Shown here piece by piece: positions 7,997 to 17,893 of a DNA stretch of 64,000 nt (position 1 is its first letter; every line of letters begins with the position of its first letter). The position numbers and the translations under genes are program-made. The DNA comes from Aquabacterium sp. (GTDB lineage: Bacteria > Pseudomonadota > Gammaproteobacteria > Burkholderiales > Burkholderiaceae_C). The stretch lies in NCBI RefSeq assembly GCF_030652515.1, contig NZ_JAUSAR010000013.1, positions 1 to 64,000 on the forward strand, given 5' to 3'. The notes beneath the pieces are model-generated. The model did no database searches. It was not told where the DNA came from and saw only the letters and a list, made by a program, of their open reading frames with translations.

Positions 7997-9640
7997 TCAG
8001 GAGTTCAACGGTGGCGCCGCCTGCGTACTCGGCAGCGCCGCCAAGATCGTCAACAGCCGGTTGATCTGCAAAGGCTTCACCAGATACTGGTTGAACCCAG
8101 CCTGCAGCGCCCGCGCAATGTGATCAGGCAAAGCATCACCACTCAAGGCGATCAAAGGCAGCTTTTTGAACGCCGCCTTGGCCCGCAGCTGGCGGCACAA
8201 ATCCAACCCACTGCCATCCGGCAGATTGATGTCCACCAAAGCCACATCCGGCTGCATGGATTCGATGCAGGCCAAGCCATCGGCCGCCGTGTCAGCCGAC
8301 AACAAACGCACCTGTGGATACGTGGCGAACAGCGCCTCGACCAGGCTGCGGTTCAACGCGTTGTCTTCGATGTGCACCACGCGCAAAGGCGGCAACATCA
8401 CCAAGGGCTCGGAGGGACGGGCGCTGGTGGGTGTGGTGGTATGGCTGCGCTCGGCCAGCGGCAGCTTCAGGCCAAACACGCTGCCTTCGCCCAAGGTGCT
8501 GTGCACCTCGATGCGGCCGTGCATGAGGGCGGCCATGCGTTGCGCGACGGCCAGGCCCAGGCCGTGGCCTTCGCCGCTGTCGGCCTCGGTGGCGCGGTCC
8601 AGTCGGGTGAAGGGGTGGAACAGCTTGGGCAGGTCGCTTTGGTCGATGCCGGCGCCTTGGTCGCGCACTTCAACAATGCCCATGCGTTCTTCGGTCACCT
8701 CACGGGCGCGCAACCACACGGTCGAGCCGACGGGGCTGACGCGGATGGCGTTGTTCAGCAGTTGCACCAGGATGTCTTTGGTGGGCTGGGGGTCGGCCCA
8801 GACGGTGTGCGGCGCGCAATCGACCACCACGGTCACATTGTGTTTGCGGGCCAGGGTTTCCTGGGCAGCGCAGACCTCGCGCAGCAGACCCGTCATGGCC
8901 AGGCGCTGGGGCCTCAGGGTGACCGAAGGCTCGTCCAGCCGGGCGAACTCCAGGGCCTGGTCCAGCAGGCTCAACAGTTGCTGCCCAGCCGTGCGGATGT
9001 GGCCCAACTGGCGCTGTAAGGACTCGGGCATGCCGGTGTGATCCTGCATGTCCAGCAGCTGTGAAAAACCCATGATGGCGTTCAGGGGCGAGCGCATGCT
9101 GTGCCCCATGCGCGCCAAAAAGTCGGCCTTGGCCACCAGGGTCAACTCGGCCTGCAGGCGGCGGGTGTGTTCGGCCTCGGCGCGGCGCTGGGCGCTGACG
9201 TCGCGCATCAGTTCGATGTAGCGGGTGACCTGGCCATCGGCGTCGGGCAAGGGGTGCACCGTGCGTGCCACCCAGAAGGGCTCGCCATCTTTGCGGTGGT
9301 GGCAGATCTCAAGGTTCTCGACCGCGTGGCCCTGGGCCAGCGTCTGGTTGATGCGGGTGATCAGGGCCGCCTCGGTGTGCGGGCCGCTGAGCAGCTCTTC
9401 GGGTTGCTGGTCCAGGCTCTCCGACAGGGAAAAACCGGTCAGCCTGGAAAAGCTGGGATTGACCCACCGTATGCAACGCTGCGCATCGCAGATCATCACC
9501 GCGTCACTGACCCGGTCGGCCAGCAAGGCCAGTTCCTGGTTGGTGGCTTGGGCGCGTTGCAAAGCGGCCTGGATTTGTCTCATGGGCAGACCTTGCTCAG
9601 TCGTGACTGGCAGGTCGGCCTCAATGGTGTTTTGGGGCAT
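7997..9640 (-). CDS. Hybrid sensor histidine kinase (PAS-HisKA-HATPase-REC)
   Basis: I start this at the ATG at 9640 (MPQNTIEADLPVT) because AGAGGA lies about 8 nt upstream; the frame is open to 9697. The 547-aa protein has no membrane helix. A PAS/PAC domain (about residues 35-160, RWVNPSFSRLTGF) comes first. A HisKA box LARMGHSMRSPLNAIMGFSQLL follows, then an ATPase domain (VQLLNNAIRVS, DQGAGI, GHGLGLA) and a C-terminal receiver (VHIEDNALNRSLV, Asp in VALVDINLPDGSG, Lys in YLVKPL). It is a cytoplasmic hybrid kinase whose output partner is not in the window. Architecture and receiver resemble the hybrid kinase at 13301-15400, so they may be paralogues. Confidence 0.9.
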   Translation of the reverse strand: MPQNTIEADLPVTTEQGLPMRQIQAALQRAQATNQELALLADRVSDAVMICDAQRCIRWVNPSFSRLTGFSLSESLDQQPEELLSGPHTEAALITRINQTLAQGHAVENLEICHHRKDGEPFWVARTVHPLPDADGQVTRYIELMRDVSAQRRAEAEHTRRLQAELTLVAKADFLARMGHSMRSPLNAIMGFSQLLDMQDHTGMPESLQRQLGHIRTAGQQLLSLLDQALEFARLDEPSVTLRPQRLAMTGLLREVCAAQETLARKHNVTVVVDCAPHTVWADPQPTKDILVQLLNNAIRVSPVGSTVWLRAREVTEERMGIVEVRDQGAGIDQSDLPKLFHPFTRLDRATEADSGEGHGLGLAVAQRMAALMHGRIEVHSTLGEGSVFGLKLPLAERSHTTTPTSARPSEPLVMLPPLRVVHIEDNALNRSLVEALFATYPQVRLLSADTAADGLACIESMQPDVALVDINLPDGSGLDLCRQLRAKAAFKKLPLIALSGDALPDHIARALQAGFNQYLVKPLQINRLLTILAALPSTQAAPPLNS

Positions 9641-9772
9641 GGCGTTTTCCTCTCGGCACCGTGGGTGCGGATACTCACCGGTCTCCACGGCGAGCAAGGG
9701 ATACAGCTAGGAACTCATGATGTCAGAATGGGCGCTTCATGTGTAGGTACTTTGAGAAAGTTCTTGGCCATC

Positions 9773-10258
9773 ATGACCCAATCCATCTACGAATTTGAGG
9801 CGCTTTCCACGGACGGCGCTCCTGTGAAGTTGGACCAGTATCGGGGCCGCGTGCTGCTGATCGTCAACACTGCCAGCAAGTGTGGTTTTACGCCACAGTT
9901 TGAAGGCCTGGAACAGCTGTGGAAAGACTACGCAGACCGAGGTTTGACCGTGTTGGGCTTTCCGTGCAACCAGTTCGGCGGGCAAGACCCTGGTGCCAAC
10001 ACAGAGATCGCCTCGTTCTGCCAGTTGAACTACGGCGTGAGCTTCCCGATGATGGCCAAGATCGAGGTCAACGGGGCCGAGGCCCACCCGCTGTACCAGT
10101 GGCTGACGCGCGAGGCGCCAGGCATCCTGGGCACCAAGTCGATCAAATGGAACTTCACCAAGTTTCTGGTGAACCGCGATGGCGTGGTGCTGGGCCGCTA
10201 CGCTCCCACCGACACCCCCAAGAGCCTGCGCGACGACATTGAAAAAGCCCTCGCTTGA
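9773..10258 (+). CDS. gpx: Glutathione peroxidase (Cys type)
   Basis: This 161-aa thioredoxin-fold peroxidase starts at the ATG at 9773 (MTQSIYEFEAL); longer reading frames upstream are not coding. The peroxidatic Cys is in NTASKCGFTPQFEGLEQL, followed by VLGFPCNQFGGQDPG and the Trp/Asn-containing KWNFTKFLVNRDG, the three family signatures. It has Cys where animal enzymes have selenocysteine. It reduces hydroperoxides, in bacteria often with thioredoxin. It is divergent from the hybrid kinase at 9640, and tyrB follows 38 bp downstream. Confidence 0.95.
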   Translation: MTQSIYEFEALSTDGAPVKLDQYRGRVLLIVNTASKCGFTPQFEGLEQLWKDYADRGLTVLGFPCNQFGGQDPGANTEIASFCQLNYGVSFPMMAKIEVNGAEAHPLYQWLTREAPGILGTKSIKWNFTKFLVNRDGVVLGRYAPTDTPKSLRDDIEKALA

Positions 10259-10270
10259 TTGATTGATTGA
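10255..10270 (+). repeat. TTGA tetranucleotide tract (four copies) at the gpx stop
   Basis: Four consecutive TTGA units overlap the gpx stop codon and lie 27-42 bp before the tyrB start. Such tracts can change length by slippage. Here it would alter only spacing between genes, not a reading frame. Confidence 0.6.
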
Positions 10271-10296
10271 ACGATTGACGAAAGATTCTCGACATC

Positions 10297-11490
10297 ATGT
10301 TCCAACACGTTGACGCCTACCCCGGCGATCCCATCCTCACGCTGAATGAGGATTTCCAGAAAGACCCGCGCGCTGGCAAGATCAACCTCAGCATCGGCAT
10401 CTACTTTGACGATGCGGGCAAGCTGCCCGTGATGGCCGCCGTGCGCGAAGCCGAAAGCGCCATGCTGGCCACCGTGGGCCCCAAGCCCTACCTGCCGATG
10501 GTGGGGGCCAGCAACTACCGCGAGGCCGTGCAACACCTGCTGTTCGGCGCCGACCACGAGGCCGTCAAAAGTGGCCGCATCGCGACCTTGCAGACGATTG
10601 GTGGCTCGGGCGGCCTGAAGGTGGGCGGCGATTTCCTCAAGCGCTACTTTCCCGACTCGCAGGTGTGGGTCAGCGACCCGACCTGGGACAACCACCGCGC
10701 CATGTTCGAAGGCGCCGGCTTCAAGGTCAACACCTACCCGTATTACGACGCCACCACGGGCGGTCTGAACTTCGACGGCATGCTGGCCACGATCAATGAT
10801 TTGCCCGCGAACAGCATCGTGCTCATGCATGCCTGCTGCCACAACCCCACCGGCGTGGACCTGAGCGCCGCGCAATGGGCGCAGCTGATCCCCGTGCTGA
10901 AAAGCCGCCAGTTGTTGCCTTACCTGGACATCGCCTACCAAGGCTTTGGCGACGGCATCGACGAAGACGCGCACGCGATCCGGGCCCTGGCCGATGCGGG
11001 CGTGAGCTTCTTCGTGGCCAACTCGTTTTCCAAGAGTTTTTCGCTGTACGGCGAGCGCGTGGGCGGCCTGAGCGTGGTCTGCCCCGACAAGGCCCAGGCC
11101 GAGCGCGTGCTGGGCCAGTTGATGTCGGCGGTGCGCCGCAACTATTCCAGCCCGCCAACCCACGGCAGCCAGATCGTGGCGCGTGTGTTGCAAACGCCCG
11201 CCTTGCGCCAGGTGTGGTCGGACGAGCTGGGCGCCATGCGCACCCGCATCCAGGCCATGCGCCAGCGTTTGCACGCGGGTTTGGTGGCGCGCTTGCCGGG
11301 CCGGGATTTTCAGTACTTTCTGGACCAGCGTGGCATGTTCAGTTACACCGGCCTGAGCGCCCAGCAGGCCGACACCCTGCGCGAGGTGCATGGGGTGTAC
11401 GTGCTGCGCTCCGGCCGCATGTGCGTGGCCGGTTTGAACGCTGGCAATGTGGACCGCGTGGCCGAGGCCATGGCCGCCGTGCTGGCTTGA
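10297..11490 (+). CDS. tyrB: Aromatic amino acid aminotransferase (TyrB/AspC family)
   Basis: This 397-aa fold-type I PLP enzyme starts [20 protein letters not shown], the typical N-terminus of AspC/TyrB. The PLP lysine lies in [18 protein letters not shown]. Other family residues are in [23 protein letters not shown] and the C-terminal [10 protein letters not shown]. It transfers amino groups between aromatic amino acids or aspartate and 2-oxoglutarate. Aromatic versus aspartate preference cannot be decided by eye; [10 protein letters not shown] resembles TyrB proteins. It probably shares a transcript with gpx. Confidence 0.9.
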   Translation: MFQHVDAYPGDPILTLNEDFQKDPRAGKINLSIGIYFDDAGKLPVMAAVREAESAMLATVGPKPYLPMVGASNYREAVQHLLFGADHEAVKSGRIATLQTIGGSGGLKVGGDFLKRYFPDSQVWVSDPTWDNHRAMFEGAGFKVNTYPYYDATTGGLNFDGMLATINDLPANSIVLMHACCHNPTGVDLSAAQWAQLIPVLKSRQLLPYLDIAYQGFGDGIDEDAHAIRALADAGVSFFVANSFSKSFSLYGERVGGLSVVCPDKAQAERVLGQLMSAVRRNYSSPPTHGSQIVARVLQTPALRQVWSDELGAMRTRIQAMRQRLHAGLVARLPGRDFQYFLDQRGMFSYTGLSAQQADTLREVHGVYVLRSGRMCVAGLNAGNVDRVAEAMAAVLA

Positions 11491-11611
11491 CATGTCCTGA
11501 AAACAGGGGCTAGCATGGCCGTTTGATTGGGGGCATCCCCTGAGCCGGGGGGTGGAAGTTCCGTAGAAGAATGTGACCAGAACGAAAAGTCACGAGGAAC
11601 CTTCCCCCGCC

Positions 11612-13285
11612 ATGGACAAAATCTGGCTCAGGCACTACCCCACCGGGGTGCCGCACGTGATCGACCCATCCGTGTACCGCTCGCTGGTGGAGTTGATGGA
11701 CGAGGGCTTCGCGGCCCATCGCGACAAGCCGGCCTACAAGTTCATGGGCCGGGCCTGGACCTTCGCCCAGATCGACCAGGCTTCGCAGGCTTTTGCCGCG
11801 TACCTGCAGGGCCTGGGCTTGCCCGCAGGCGCCCGTGTGGCGGTGATGATGCCCAATGTGCCGCAGTACCCGGTGGTGGTCACGGCCATCTTGCGGGCGG
11901 GTTTCGTGGTGGTCAACGTCAACCCGCTTTACACGCCGCGCGAGCTGGAACACCAGCTTCAGGATTCGGGCAGCCAGGCCATCGTCATCGTCGAGAACTT
12001 TGCCACCACCTTGCAGGCGGTGATTGCGCAGACGCCGGTCCAGCACGTGGTGCTGGCCAGCTTGGGCGACCTGCTGGGTTTGATCAAGGGCAGCCTGGTG
12101 AACCACGTGGTGCGCCGGGTGCGCAAGCTGGTGCCCAAGTATTCATTGCCAGGGGCGGTGCGTTTCAACGTGGCCCTGGCCAGGGGGCGTGAGCGTGCTT
12201 ACCAGCCGGCCAGGCCTGGCCCCGATGACGTGGCGGTGCTTCAGTACACGGGGGGCACCACGGGCGTCAGCAAGGGGGCGATGCTGCTGCACCGCAACAT
12301 CATCGCCAACCTGCTGCAATCAGAAGCCTGGAACGCGCCCATGTGGAAACAGGTGCCCAGTGGCGAGCAACCCACCACGGTGTGTGCCTTGCCGCTGTAC
12401 CACATCTTCGGTTTCACGGTGAGCATGATGGTGGGGCTGCGCCTGGGCGTCTGCAACATCCTGATCCCCAATCCGCGTGATCTGGCCGCCACCTTGAAAG
12501 AGCTGGCCAAGCACCGCTTTCACAGCTTCCCGGCGGTCAACACGCTGTTTGGCGCGCTGGCCCGGCACCCCGATTTCCACAAGGTGGACTGGAGCCACCT
12601 GCGCTTGTCGGTGGGTGGTGGCATGGCGGTGCAGCAGGCCACGGCCAAGCTGTGGAAGGACAAGACGGGTTGCGCGGTGTTCGAAGGCTATGGCCTGTCC
12701 GAGACCTCGCCCTCGGTGACCTGCAATCCGGTGACCAACACGGCCTACACCGGCACCATCGGCCTGCCCTTGCCCTCCACCGAGGTGTGCGTGCTGGACG
12801 ATGCGGGCCGTGAGGTGCCCTTGGGCCAGCCGGGCGAGCTGGCGGTGCGCGGGCCGCAGGTGATGGCGGGTTACTGGCAGCGGCCTGAAGAGACCGCCAA
12901 GGTGATGACCGCCGATGGTTTTTTTCGCACCGGTGACATCGCCACGATTGACGAGCGTGGCTACGTGAAGATCGTGGACCGCAAGAAGGACATGATCCTG
13001 GTGTCCGGCTTCAACGTCTACCCCAACGAGGTGGAAGACGTGGTCACGCAGATGCCGGGCATCCTGGAGTGCGCGGCGGTGGGCGTGCCCGACGAGCATT
13101 CGGGCGAGGCCGTGAAACTGGTCATCGTGCGGCAGAACCCGGCCGTGACCGAGCAGCAGGTGCGCGACTACTGCGCCCAGCACCTGACGGGCTACAAGCG
13201 GCCCAAGGTGGTGGATTTCCGCGCCGAGCTGCCTAAAACGCCCGTGGGCAAGGTGTTGCGGCGGGAGCTGCGGGATGCCGCTTGA
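11612..13285 (+). CDS. fadD: Long-chain fatty acid-CoA ligase
   Basis: I chose the ATG at 11612 (MDKIWLRHYPTGVPHVIDP) over a GTG at 11573, because the sequence from MDKIW onward matches FadD proteins. The 557-aa length equals E. coli FadD (561). Adenylation motifs are visible: YTGGTTGVSKGAM (P-loop), VFEGYGLSETSP, FFRTGDIATIDERGYVKIVDRKKD, and the C-terminal catalytic Lys in KTPVGKVLRREL. The enzyme activates long-chain fatty acids for beta-oxidation or lipid synthesis. It is monocistronic, ending 15 bp from a convergent kinase gene. Confidence 0.93.
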   Translation: MDKIWLRHYPTGVPHVIDPSVYRSLVELMDEGFAAHRDKPAYKFMGRAWTFAQIDQASQAFAAYLQGLGLPAGARVAVMMPNVPQYPVVVTAILRAGFVVVNVNPLYTPRELEHQLQDSGSQAIVIVENFATTLQAVIAQTPVQHVVLASLGDLLGLIKGSLVNHVVRRVRKLVPKYSLPGAVRFNVALARGRERAYQPARPGPDDVAVLQYTGGTTGVSKGAMLLHRNIIANLLQSEAWNAPMWKQVPSGEQPTTVCALPLYHIFGFTVSMMVGLRLGVCNILIPNPRDLAATLKELAKHRFHSFPAVNTLFGALARHPDFHKVDWSHLRLSVGGGMAVQQATAKLWKDKTGCAVFEGYGLSETSPSVTCNPVTNTAYTGTIGLPLPSTEVCVLDDAGREVPLGQPGELAVRGPQVMAGYWQRPEETAKVMTADGFFRTGDIATIDERGYVKIVDRKKDMILVSGFNVYPNEVEDVVTQMPGILECAAVGVPDEHSGEAVKLVIVRQNPAVTEQQVRDYCAQHLTGYKRPKVVDFRAELPKTPVGKVLRRELRDAA

Positions 13286-13300
13286 GGGCAGTGTTCGCGT

Positions 13301-15400
13301 TCAAGGCCGAGGTTCGGGCGAGCCAGGCTTGGCGCGCAACCGCTGGCGCATGCCTTTGACAAAACGTTCGACATCGATCGGCTTGGTCCAGTAGTCCTCG
13401 GCCCCGGCGGCGCGCGCGGCCTGCATGTCTTCCATCACGGCATTGGCTGACAGGGCCACCACCGCCAGATCGCGCGTGGCATCGTCCGCCTTCAACTGGT
13501 GCAGCACTTCAACGCCGTTCATGTCGGGCAGGTGCATGTCGAGCAGGATGACGTCCGGGCGACTGGTGCGGGCGCATTGCAGGCCAGCCGCACCATCGGG
13601 TGCGACCACGAGCTTGACCTTGGGCCAGCAGGCCAGCATCTCTTGAACCAGAACCGCGTTGATGGGGTTGTCTTCGATGTACAGAACCACGCCCTCAGGG
13701 TTGGCGGGTTCCTGGTGAGGCGTGTCACTGGCCGGTGCCAAGTGTGCTTGTGGCTTGCCCCCGATGGGCAGGGTGATGTCCACGACGGTGCCTTGGTCGA
13801 TGTGGCTGTCCAAGGTGAGTTCGCCACCCATCAGGTGGATCAACTGGCGCACCAGCACCAGCCCGATGCCAGTGCCTTGCACATCGCTGTGTTCGCGGCC
13901 CAGGCGGTTGAAGGGTTGAAACAGTTGGTTTTTTTGCTGCTCGCTCATCCCCAGGCCGTTGTCGCGAACGGTGAGGTGAACGAAGTGGGCATCGCGCTGC
14001 ACTTCCAGGCGCACCCAGCCTTGCGGGCGGTTGTACTTGATGGCGTTGGAAACCAGGTTGAGCATCACCTGCCGGAGGCGGTCCGGGTCGGTGTGCAGGG
14101 GCAGCGGCGCCAGTTCGGCATAGGTGGCGTGCAGCGTGACCTGGCATTGCAGGGCATGTGGCTCGCTCATGCGCAAGACACCGTCCAGCAACTCGCACAG
14201 GTCGAAGTCGCGTGTCTGGATGGCCATTCGGCCCGCTTCAATGCCGGAGATGTCCAGCATCTCGTCGATCAGGGTGCGCAGGTGATCGCCCGCCCGCAAG
14301 AGCTGATCAAGCCGCTCGCGGTGGCGCGCGCTCAAGGGGTCGCTCGTGTCGATCTGCATCAGCTGGGCGAACCCCAATACCGCATTGAGCGGCGTGCGCA
14401 GTTCGTGGCTGATGCGTGAGAGGAATTCGGTCTTGGCCTGGTTGGCGGCTTCTGCCACGCTGCGGGCCAGGTGGGCCTGCTCGGCCTGGCGCAACTGGCT
14501 CACGTCCCGGGCCATCACGGTCATCAGCAGGCCTTCGTCGGTGCCGGTGCGCGAGATGGAGGCATCCATGGGGAAGACCTCGCCATTGGCGCGCTGGCCG
14601 CTCAACTCGCGGGTGTGGCCCATGCGCCGCGAGGTCGTGCCTTCGGCCGTGAACAAGGCCAGGTGGGTGCGGTGCGCCTCGCGGTACGCCAAGGGGATGA
14701 AACGATCGATCGTGCCGCCGATGACGTCTGGGGCGTTCACGCCAAACATCCGCGCAGCGGCCTGGTTGAACAGCACGACACGACCTTGGGCATTGACGGT
14801 GATGATGGCGTCCATGGCGGTCTGGACAATGCCGGACAGCTGAAGTTCGCGTTCGTGCAAGGCATCGCGCAACTGGGCCAGGCGCTCTTGCCCAGCGCGG
14901 GCTTTCAGCGCGAACCCCAGGTTGGACACCATCTGCTCTACCAGCTCAACCACGTCCGGGTTGAACGCTTGTGCCTGGTCGAAGTACAGGTTGAGGGCGC
15001 CGATGACGTGATCGTCTCGCCAGATCGGGAAGGCGGCCGAGGCGTTGACGCCGAAGCGGGTCGCCAGTTCCCGCCAGGGCACTGTGCAGGGATCAGCGTG
15101 GAAGTCGTTGCACACCCAGGTGCGGCCATGGGCGATGGCCAGCGAGGTGGGGCCCATGTCGGCTGCGGGTTGACCGTCCGGGGTGCCCACACGGATGTCC
15201 AGCCCTTGGGCATAGGCCTGTGCGGGCCCGCCCCAGGCCACAGGCACCACCCGGCCGTCCTGGATCAGTCCGATCCAGGCCATGGTGGCATGGCCGGAGG
15301 TCACGGCAATGCGGCAGATCGTTTGATACAACTCGTCCGGATCGGCCACGCGAACAATGGCCTGGCCCATGTCGAGCAAGGCACGGTAGAAGTCCGTCAT
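13301..15400 (-). CDS. Hybrid sensor histidine kinase (GAF-PAS-HisKA-HATPase-REC)
   Basis: This 699-aa cytoplasmic protein has a GAF-like domain (residues 1-165; ASAAFPIWRDDHVIGALNLYF), a PAS domain (190-310; NAQGRVVLFNQAAARMFGV), a HisKA box (FLSRISHELRTPLNAVLGFAQLM) and an ATPase domain (LNLVSNAIKYN, DNGLGM, GTGIGLVLV). The C-terminal receiver has VLYIEDNPINAVLV, Asp in VILLDMHLPDMNGVEV and Lys in YWTKPI. No membrane segment is present, so the signal is probably intracellular. It lies 84 bp downstream of yaeQ on the same strand and may be read from that operon. Confidence 0.92.
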   Translation of the reverse strand: MTDFYRALLDMGQAIVRVADPDELYQTICRIAVTSGHATMAWIGLIQDGRVVPVAWGGPAQAYAQGLDIRVGTPDGQPAADMGPTSLAIAHGRTWVCNDFHADPCTVPWRELATRFGVNASAAFPIWRDDHVIGALNLYFDQAQAFNPDVVELVEQMVSNLGFALKARAGQERLAQLRDALHERELQLSGIVQTAMDAIITVNAQGRVVLFNQAAARMFGVNAPDVIGGTIDRFIPLAYREAHRTHLALFTAEGTTSRRMGHTRELSGQRANGEVFPMDASISRTGTDEGLLMTVMARDVSQLRQAEQAHLARSVAEAANQAKTEFLSRISHELRTPLNAVLGFAQLMQIDTSDPLSARHRERLDQLLRAGDHLRTLIDEMLDISGIEAGRMAIQTRDFDLCELLDGVLRMSEPHALQCQVTLHATYAELAPLPLHTDPDRLRQVMLNLVSNAIKYNRPQGWVRLEVQRDAHFVHLTVRDNGLGMSEQQKNQLFQPFNRLGREHSDVQGTGIGLVLVRQLIHLMGGELTLDSHIDQGTVVDITLPIGGKPQAHLAPASDTPHQEPANPEGVVLYIEDNPINAVLVQEMLACWPKVKLVVAPDGAAGLQCARTSRPDVILLDMHLPDMNGVEVLHQLKADDATRDLAVVALSANAVMEDMQAARAAGAEDYWTKPIDVERFVKGMRQRLRAKPGSPEPRP

Positions 15401-15484
15401 GAGTGGGGGTGGTGAAGTCTGGGCATTCCCCCCGGTTGTGGCAGAAATCGGGCGGACCGCTCTTGCGCCAGATCAAGCCCTGGC

Positions 15485-16042
15485 TCAGTCCGGCCCCATC
15501 AGCTTGATGGGTGTGACCTCTACCGTCTCCTGCCCATCGTTGACCCAGATGGTGCCGTCCTGCACCGTGACCTGCAATTGCATGGTGCGCTGCGCCAGCT
15601 TGGCCAGGGCCTGGCTTTGCTCTGAGGGCACCTGCCACACGGTGAGGTTGCGCGCGCGGGTCAGCTTGGTGGCAATGCCGTCCCACCACACCTTGGTGCT
15701 GCTCTGGAACACCCACAGGCTGACCTGGTGGGCGCGGCCGCTGGCCTTCATCAGGCGCTTGTCGTCGGGCTGGCCCACGTCCACCCAGTGCAAAATCTCG
15801 CCGGAGTAGTTCTTCTGCCACAGGGCGGGCTCGTCGGTGTCCCACATGTCCTTGGCCAGCTCGATGGTACCTTCCTGCGTGTTCGAGGGCCAGCCCAGGG
15901 CCAGGGCCAGCACGCGGATCATCATGCGTTCATCGGCCTCGGAGGGGTGGCGCGCGATCGTCAGGGCGGGGTCGGCATAGACGTTGGCGTCCATGTTGGC
16001 CAGTTGCAGCTGGGCCTTGTAAATGGTGGCTTTGATCGCCAT
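15485..16042 (-). CDS. yaeQ: YaeQ family protein
   Basis: From the ATG at 16042 this is 185 aa and starts MAIKATIYKAQLQLANMD, the characteristic YaeQ N-terminus; the open frame upstream to 16198 is not coding. The motifs HPSEADERMMIRVLALAL and LWQKNYSGEILHWVDVGQPD are family hallmarks. YaeQ has a PD-(D/E)XK-nuclease-like fold. The E. coli protein can suppress loss of RfaH when overexpressed, but its biochemical role is unclear. It follows the alpha/beta hydrolase gene by 13 bp. Confidence 0.95.
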   Translation of the reverse strand: MAIKATIYKAQLQLANMDANVYADPALTIARHPSEADERMMIRVLALALGWPSNTQEGTIELAKDMWDTDEPALWQKNYSGEILHWVDVGQPDDKRLMKASGRAHQVSLWVFQSSTKVWWDGIATKLTRARNLTVWQVPSEQSQALAKLAQRTMQLQVTVQDGTIWVNDGQETVEVTPIKLMGPD

Positions 16043-16055
16043 GGGGCTGTTCTCT

Positions 16056-16931
16056 TTAGGGGGATTCGGGTTCGAAGGTGTCGAGCCAGCGGGCCAGGTC
16101 GGCGAAGACCTGGGCCTGGTCGGGCTCGTGGAAGATTTCGTGGGCCATGCGCGGGTAGGCGTGCGTGGTGACCACCGCATGCGGTGCGGCGGCCGCAAAG
16201 CGCGCGCTGCCCGCTGGCCGCACGCAGCGGTCGGCGCCAGCGTAGATCAGCAGGGTGGGCGTGGTCCAGTGCGCGGCGCGCTGCAACACATGCTCGGCCG
16301 CGTCGACGATGAAGCGGCTCAGTCGGCCGGTGGCGAGGTTGTGCACCAGCGGGTCGGCGATGTAGGCCTTGACGATGGTGGGGGCGCTGCACACCCATTC
16401 GGGCTTGAGGCCGTTGGGCACGGCCAGGTCGGGGGTCAGTCTGCCAAAGGTGGCCAGCAGGGCCTTCTGGATCCAGCTCAGGCCGGGGTCGAGGGCGGGG
16501 GACGACATGACCAGCAGGTCCACCGGGCGCACCCAAGGCGCGGCTTCAGGTGGATTGGCTTGGGCGGCCACAAAGCGGCCGACGACCAGGCCGCCCAGGC
16601 TGTGGCCGATCAGCAGCAGGCGCTGGCCGGGGTAGATGGCGCGCACGGTGTCCAGCACCGAGGCCAGGTCGTGCAGCAGGTCGTCGCCTTTAGCGAGGCG
16701 GCCCTTGGCGCCGGGTGATCGGCCGTGGCCCCGGTGGTCGTAGCCCACCACGGCCCAGCCCCAGTTGTTGAGGTGGTGGGCCACGTGCTCGTAGCGGCCG
16801 ATGTGTTCGCCCAAGCCGTGCACCAGCAGGGCGACGCCGCGCGGCTCGACCTTGTCGGGCAGGGGCCAGTGGCGGGTGGCCAGGGCCAGGCCGTCGCGGG
16901 TGGTGATGGTGGCGGGGATCTTGGGGATCAT
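16056..16931 (-). CDS. Alpha/beta hydrolase (monoacylglycerol lipase-like)
   Basis: From the ATG at 16931 (MIPKIPATITTRDGLALATR) this is 291 aa. The oxyanion segment LLVHGLGEHIGRYEHVA and the fold region GYDHRGHGRSPG are typical of lysophospholipase/monoacylglycerol lipase-type hydrolases. The nucleophile elbow is LLIGHSLGGLV, a candidate acid is in LLIYAGADRCVRP, and the catalytic His is in YPRMAHEIFHEP. No signal peptide is present. Its start overlaps the stop of the upstream isomerase-like gene in an ATGA junction, and yaeQ follows closely, giving a three-gene unit. The substrate is inferred only from family resemblance. Confidence 0.88.
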   Translation of the reverse strand: MIPKIPATITTRDGLALATRHWPLPDKVEPRGVALLVHGLGEHIGRYEHVAHHLNNWGWAVVGYDHRGHGRSPGAKGRLAKGDDLLHDLASVLDTVRAIYPGQRLLLIGHSLGGLVVGRFVAAQANPPEAAPWVRPVDLLVMSSPALDPGLSWIQKALLATFGRLTPDLAVPNGLKPEWVCSAPTIVKAYIADPLVHNLATGRLSRFIVDAAEHVLQRAAHWTTPTLLIYAGADRCVRPAGSARFAAAAPHAVVTTHAYPRMAHEIFHEPDQAQVFADLARWLDTFEPESP

Positions 16932-17758
16932 CGGAGGCCTTCTTCGTTCAGGGCGGTGGCGGCGCGCAGCCAGTTCAGTCCGGCAGAGGTGCCGCCCGGG
17001 CCGCTTTGGCGTGGGCGGTATTCGCAGCCGATCCAGCCTGGCCATTGCAGGGCGCGCAGTTCGGCGAAGACGTGAGGGTAGTGCAGTTCGCCCGCGTCGG
17101 GCTCGCCCCGATCAGGCACGGCGGCGATCTGCAGGTGGCCGACCCGGCCGGTGGGCAGGGCCTGGCGCAGTTGCGTGCTGATGTCGCCCTCCACGATCTG
17201 GCAGTGGTACAGGTCGAGTTGCACTTGCAGGTGGGGCGAGTTGATGCGCTGGACCAGGGCGTGGGCTTCAAGCTGGCGGTTGAGCAGGTAGCCGGGCATG
17301 TCGCGGGGGTTGATGGGTTCGATCAGGAGGATGCGCTGGGCCAGGCGGGCCTGTTCGGCGGCCCAGGCCAGGCGTTGTTCGTAGGTGGTCAGGGCGCGGT
17401 TCCGGTCGGCCTGCGTGCACAAACCGGCCATCACATGCACGCGCGGGCAGTCCAGGCGTTGGGCCAGGGCCAGCGCGGCCAGCACGCTGGACTGGAAGTC
17501 GGCGTCGCGCCCGTCCAGGCAGGCCAGACCGCGTTCGCCCGCCGCCCAATCGCCCGGGGCCGCGTTGAAAAGGACCAGTTCAAGGCCCAGGTCGCCCAGG
17601 CGGGCCCGGATCTCGCTTTCAGGGTGCTCGTGCGGGAACAGGCACTCCACGCCCTGGAAGCCGTCGGCGGCGGCGGCCTGGAATCGGTCCAGGAAGTGGC
17701 GGTCAGGGTAAAGCCATGACAGATTCGCCGCGAATTTCAAGGGGAATGTGGGGTTCAC
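16928..17758 (-). CDS. Hydroxypyruvate isomerase-like TIM-barrel protein
   Basis: I chose the GTG at 17758 (VNPTFPLKFAANLSWLYPD); family proteins start like this and the upstream frame looks non-coding. The 276-aa protein belongs to the xylose-isomerase-like TIM barrel superfamily. GFQGVECLFPHEHP, LFNAAPGDWAAGERGLACLDGR, LLIEPINPRDMPGYLLN and LDLYHCQIVEGD match Hyi/OtnI-type enzymes and supply the expected acidic metal ligands. Hyi interconverts hydroxypyruvate and tartronate semialdehyde, while OtnI acts on 2-oxo-tetronates. No glyoxylate-carboligase neighbours are present, so the substrate is open. Confidence 0.85.
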   Translation of the reverse strand: MNPTFPLKFAANLSWLYPDRHFLDRFQAAAADGFQGVECLFPHEHPESEIRARLGDLGLELVLFNAAPGDWAAGERGLACLDGRDADFQSSVLAALALAQRLDCPRVHVMAGLCTQADRNRALTTYEQRLAWAAEQARLAQRILLIEPINPRDMPGYLLNRQLEAHALVQRINSPHLQVQLDLYHCQIVEGDISTQLRQALPTGRVGHLQIAAVPDRGEPDAGELHYPHVFAELRALQWPGWIGCEYRPRQSGPGGTSAGLNWLRAATALNEEGLR

Positions 17759-17893
17759 GTCGGGTGTCCTACCCCCAGGGCTTAGGGAGTGCGTAAACGG
17801 GTGGCGACGGTTATAACCTGCCGTTGGGTTGGATTCGCGGCGCCAGTCGAGGGCGGTCAGCAGTGCCCGCACTCATTTTGAAGGATCTCAACT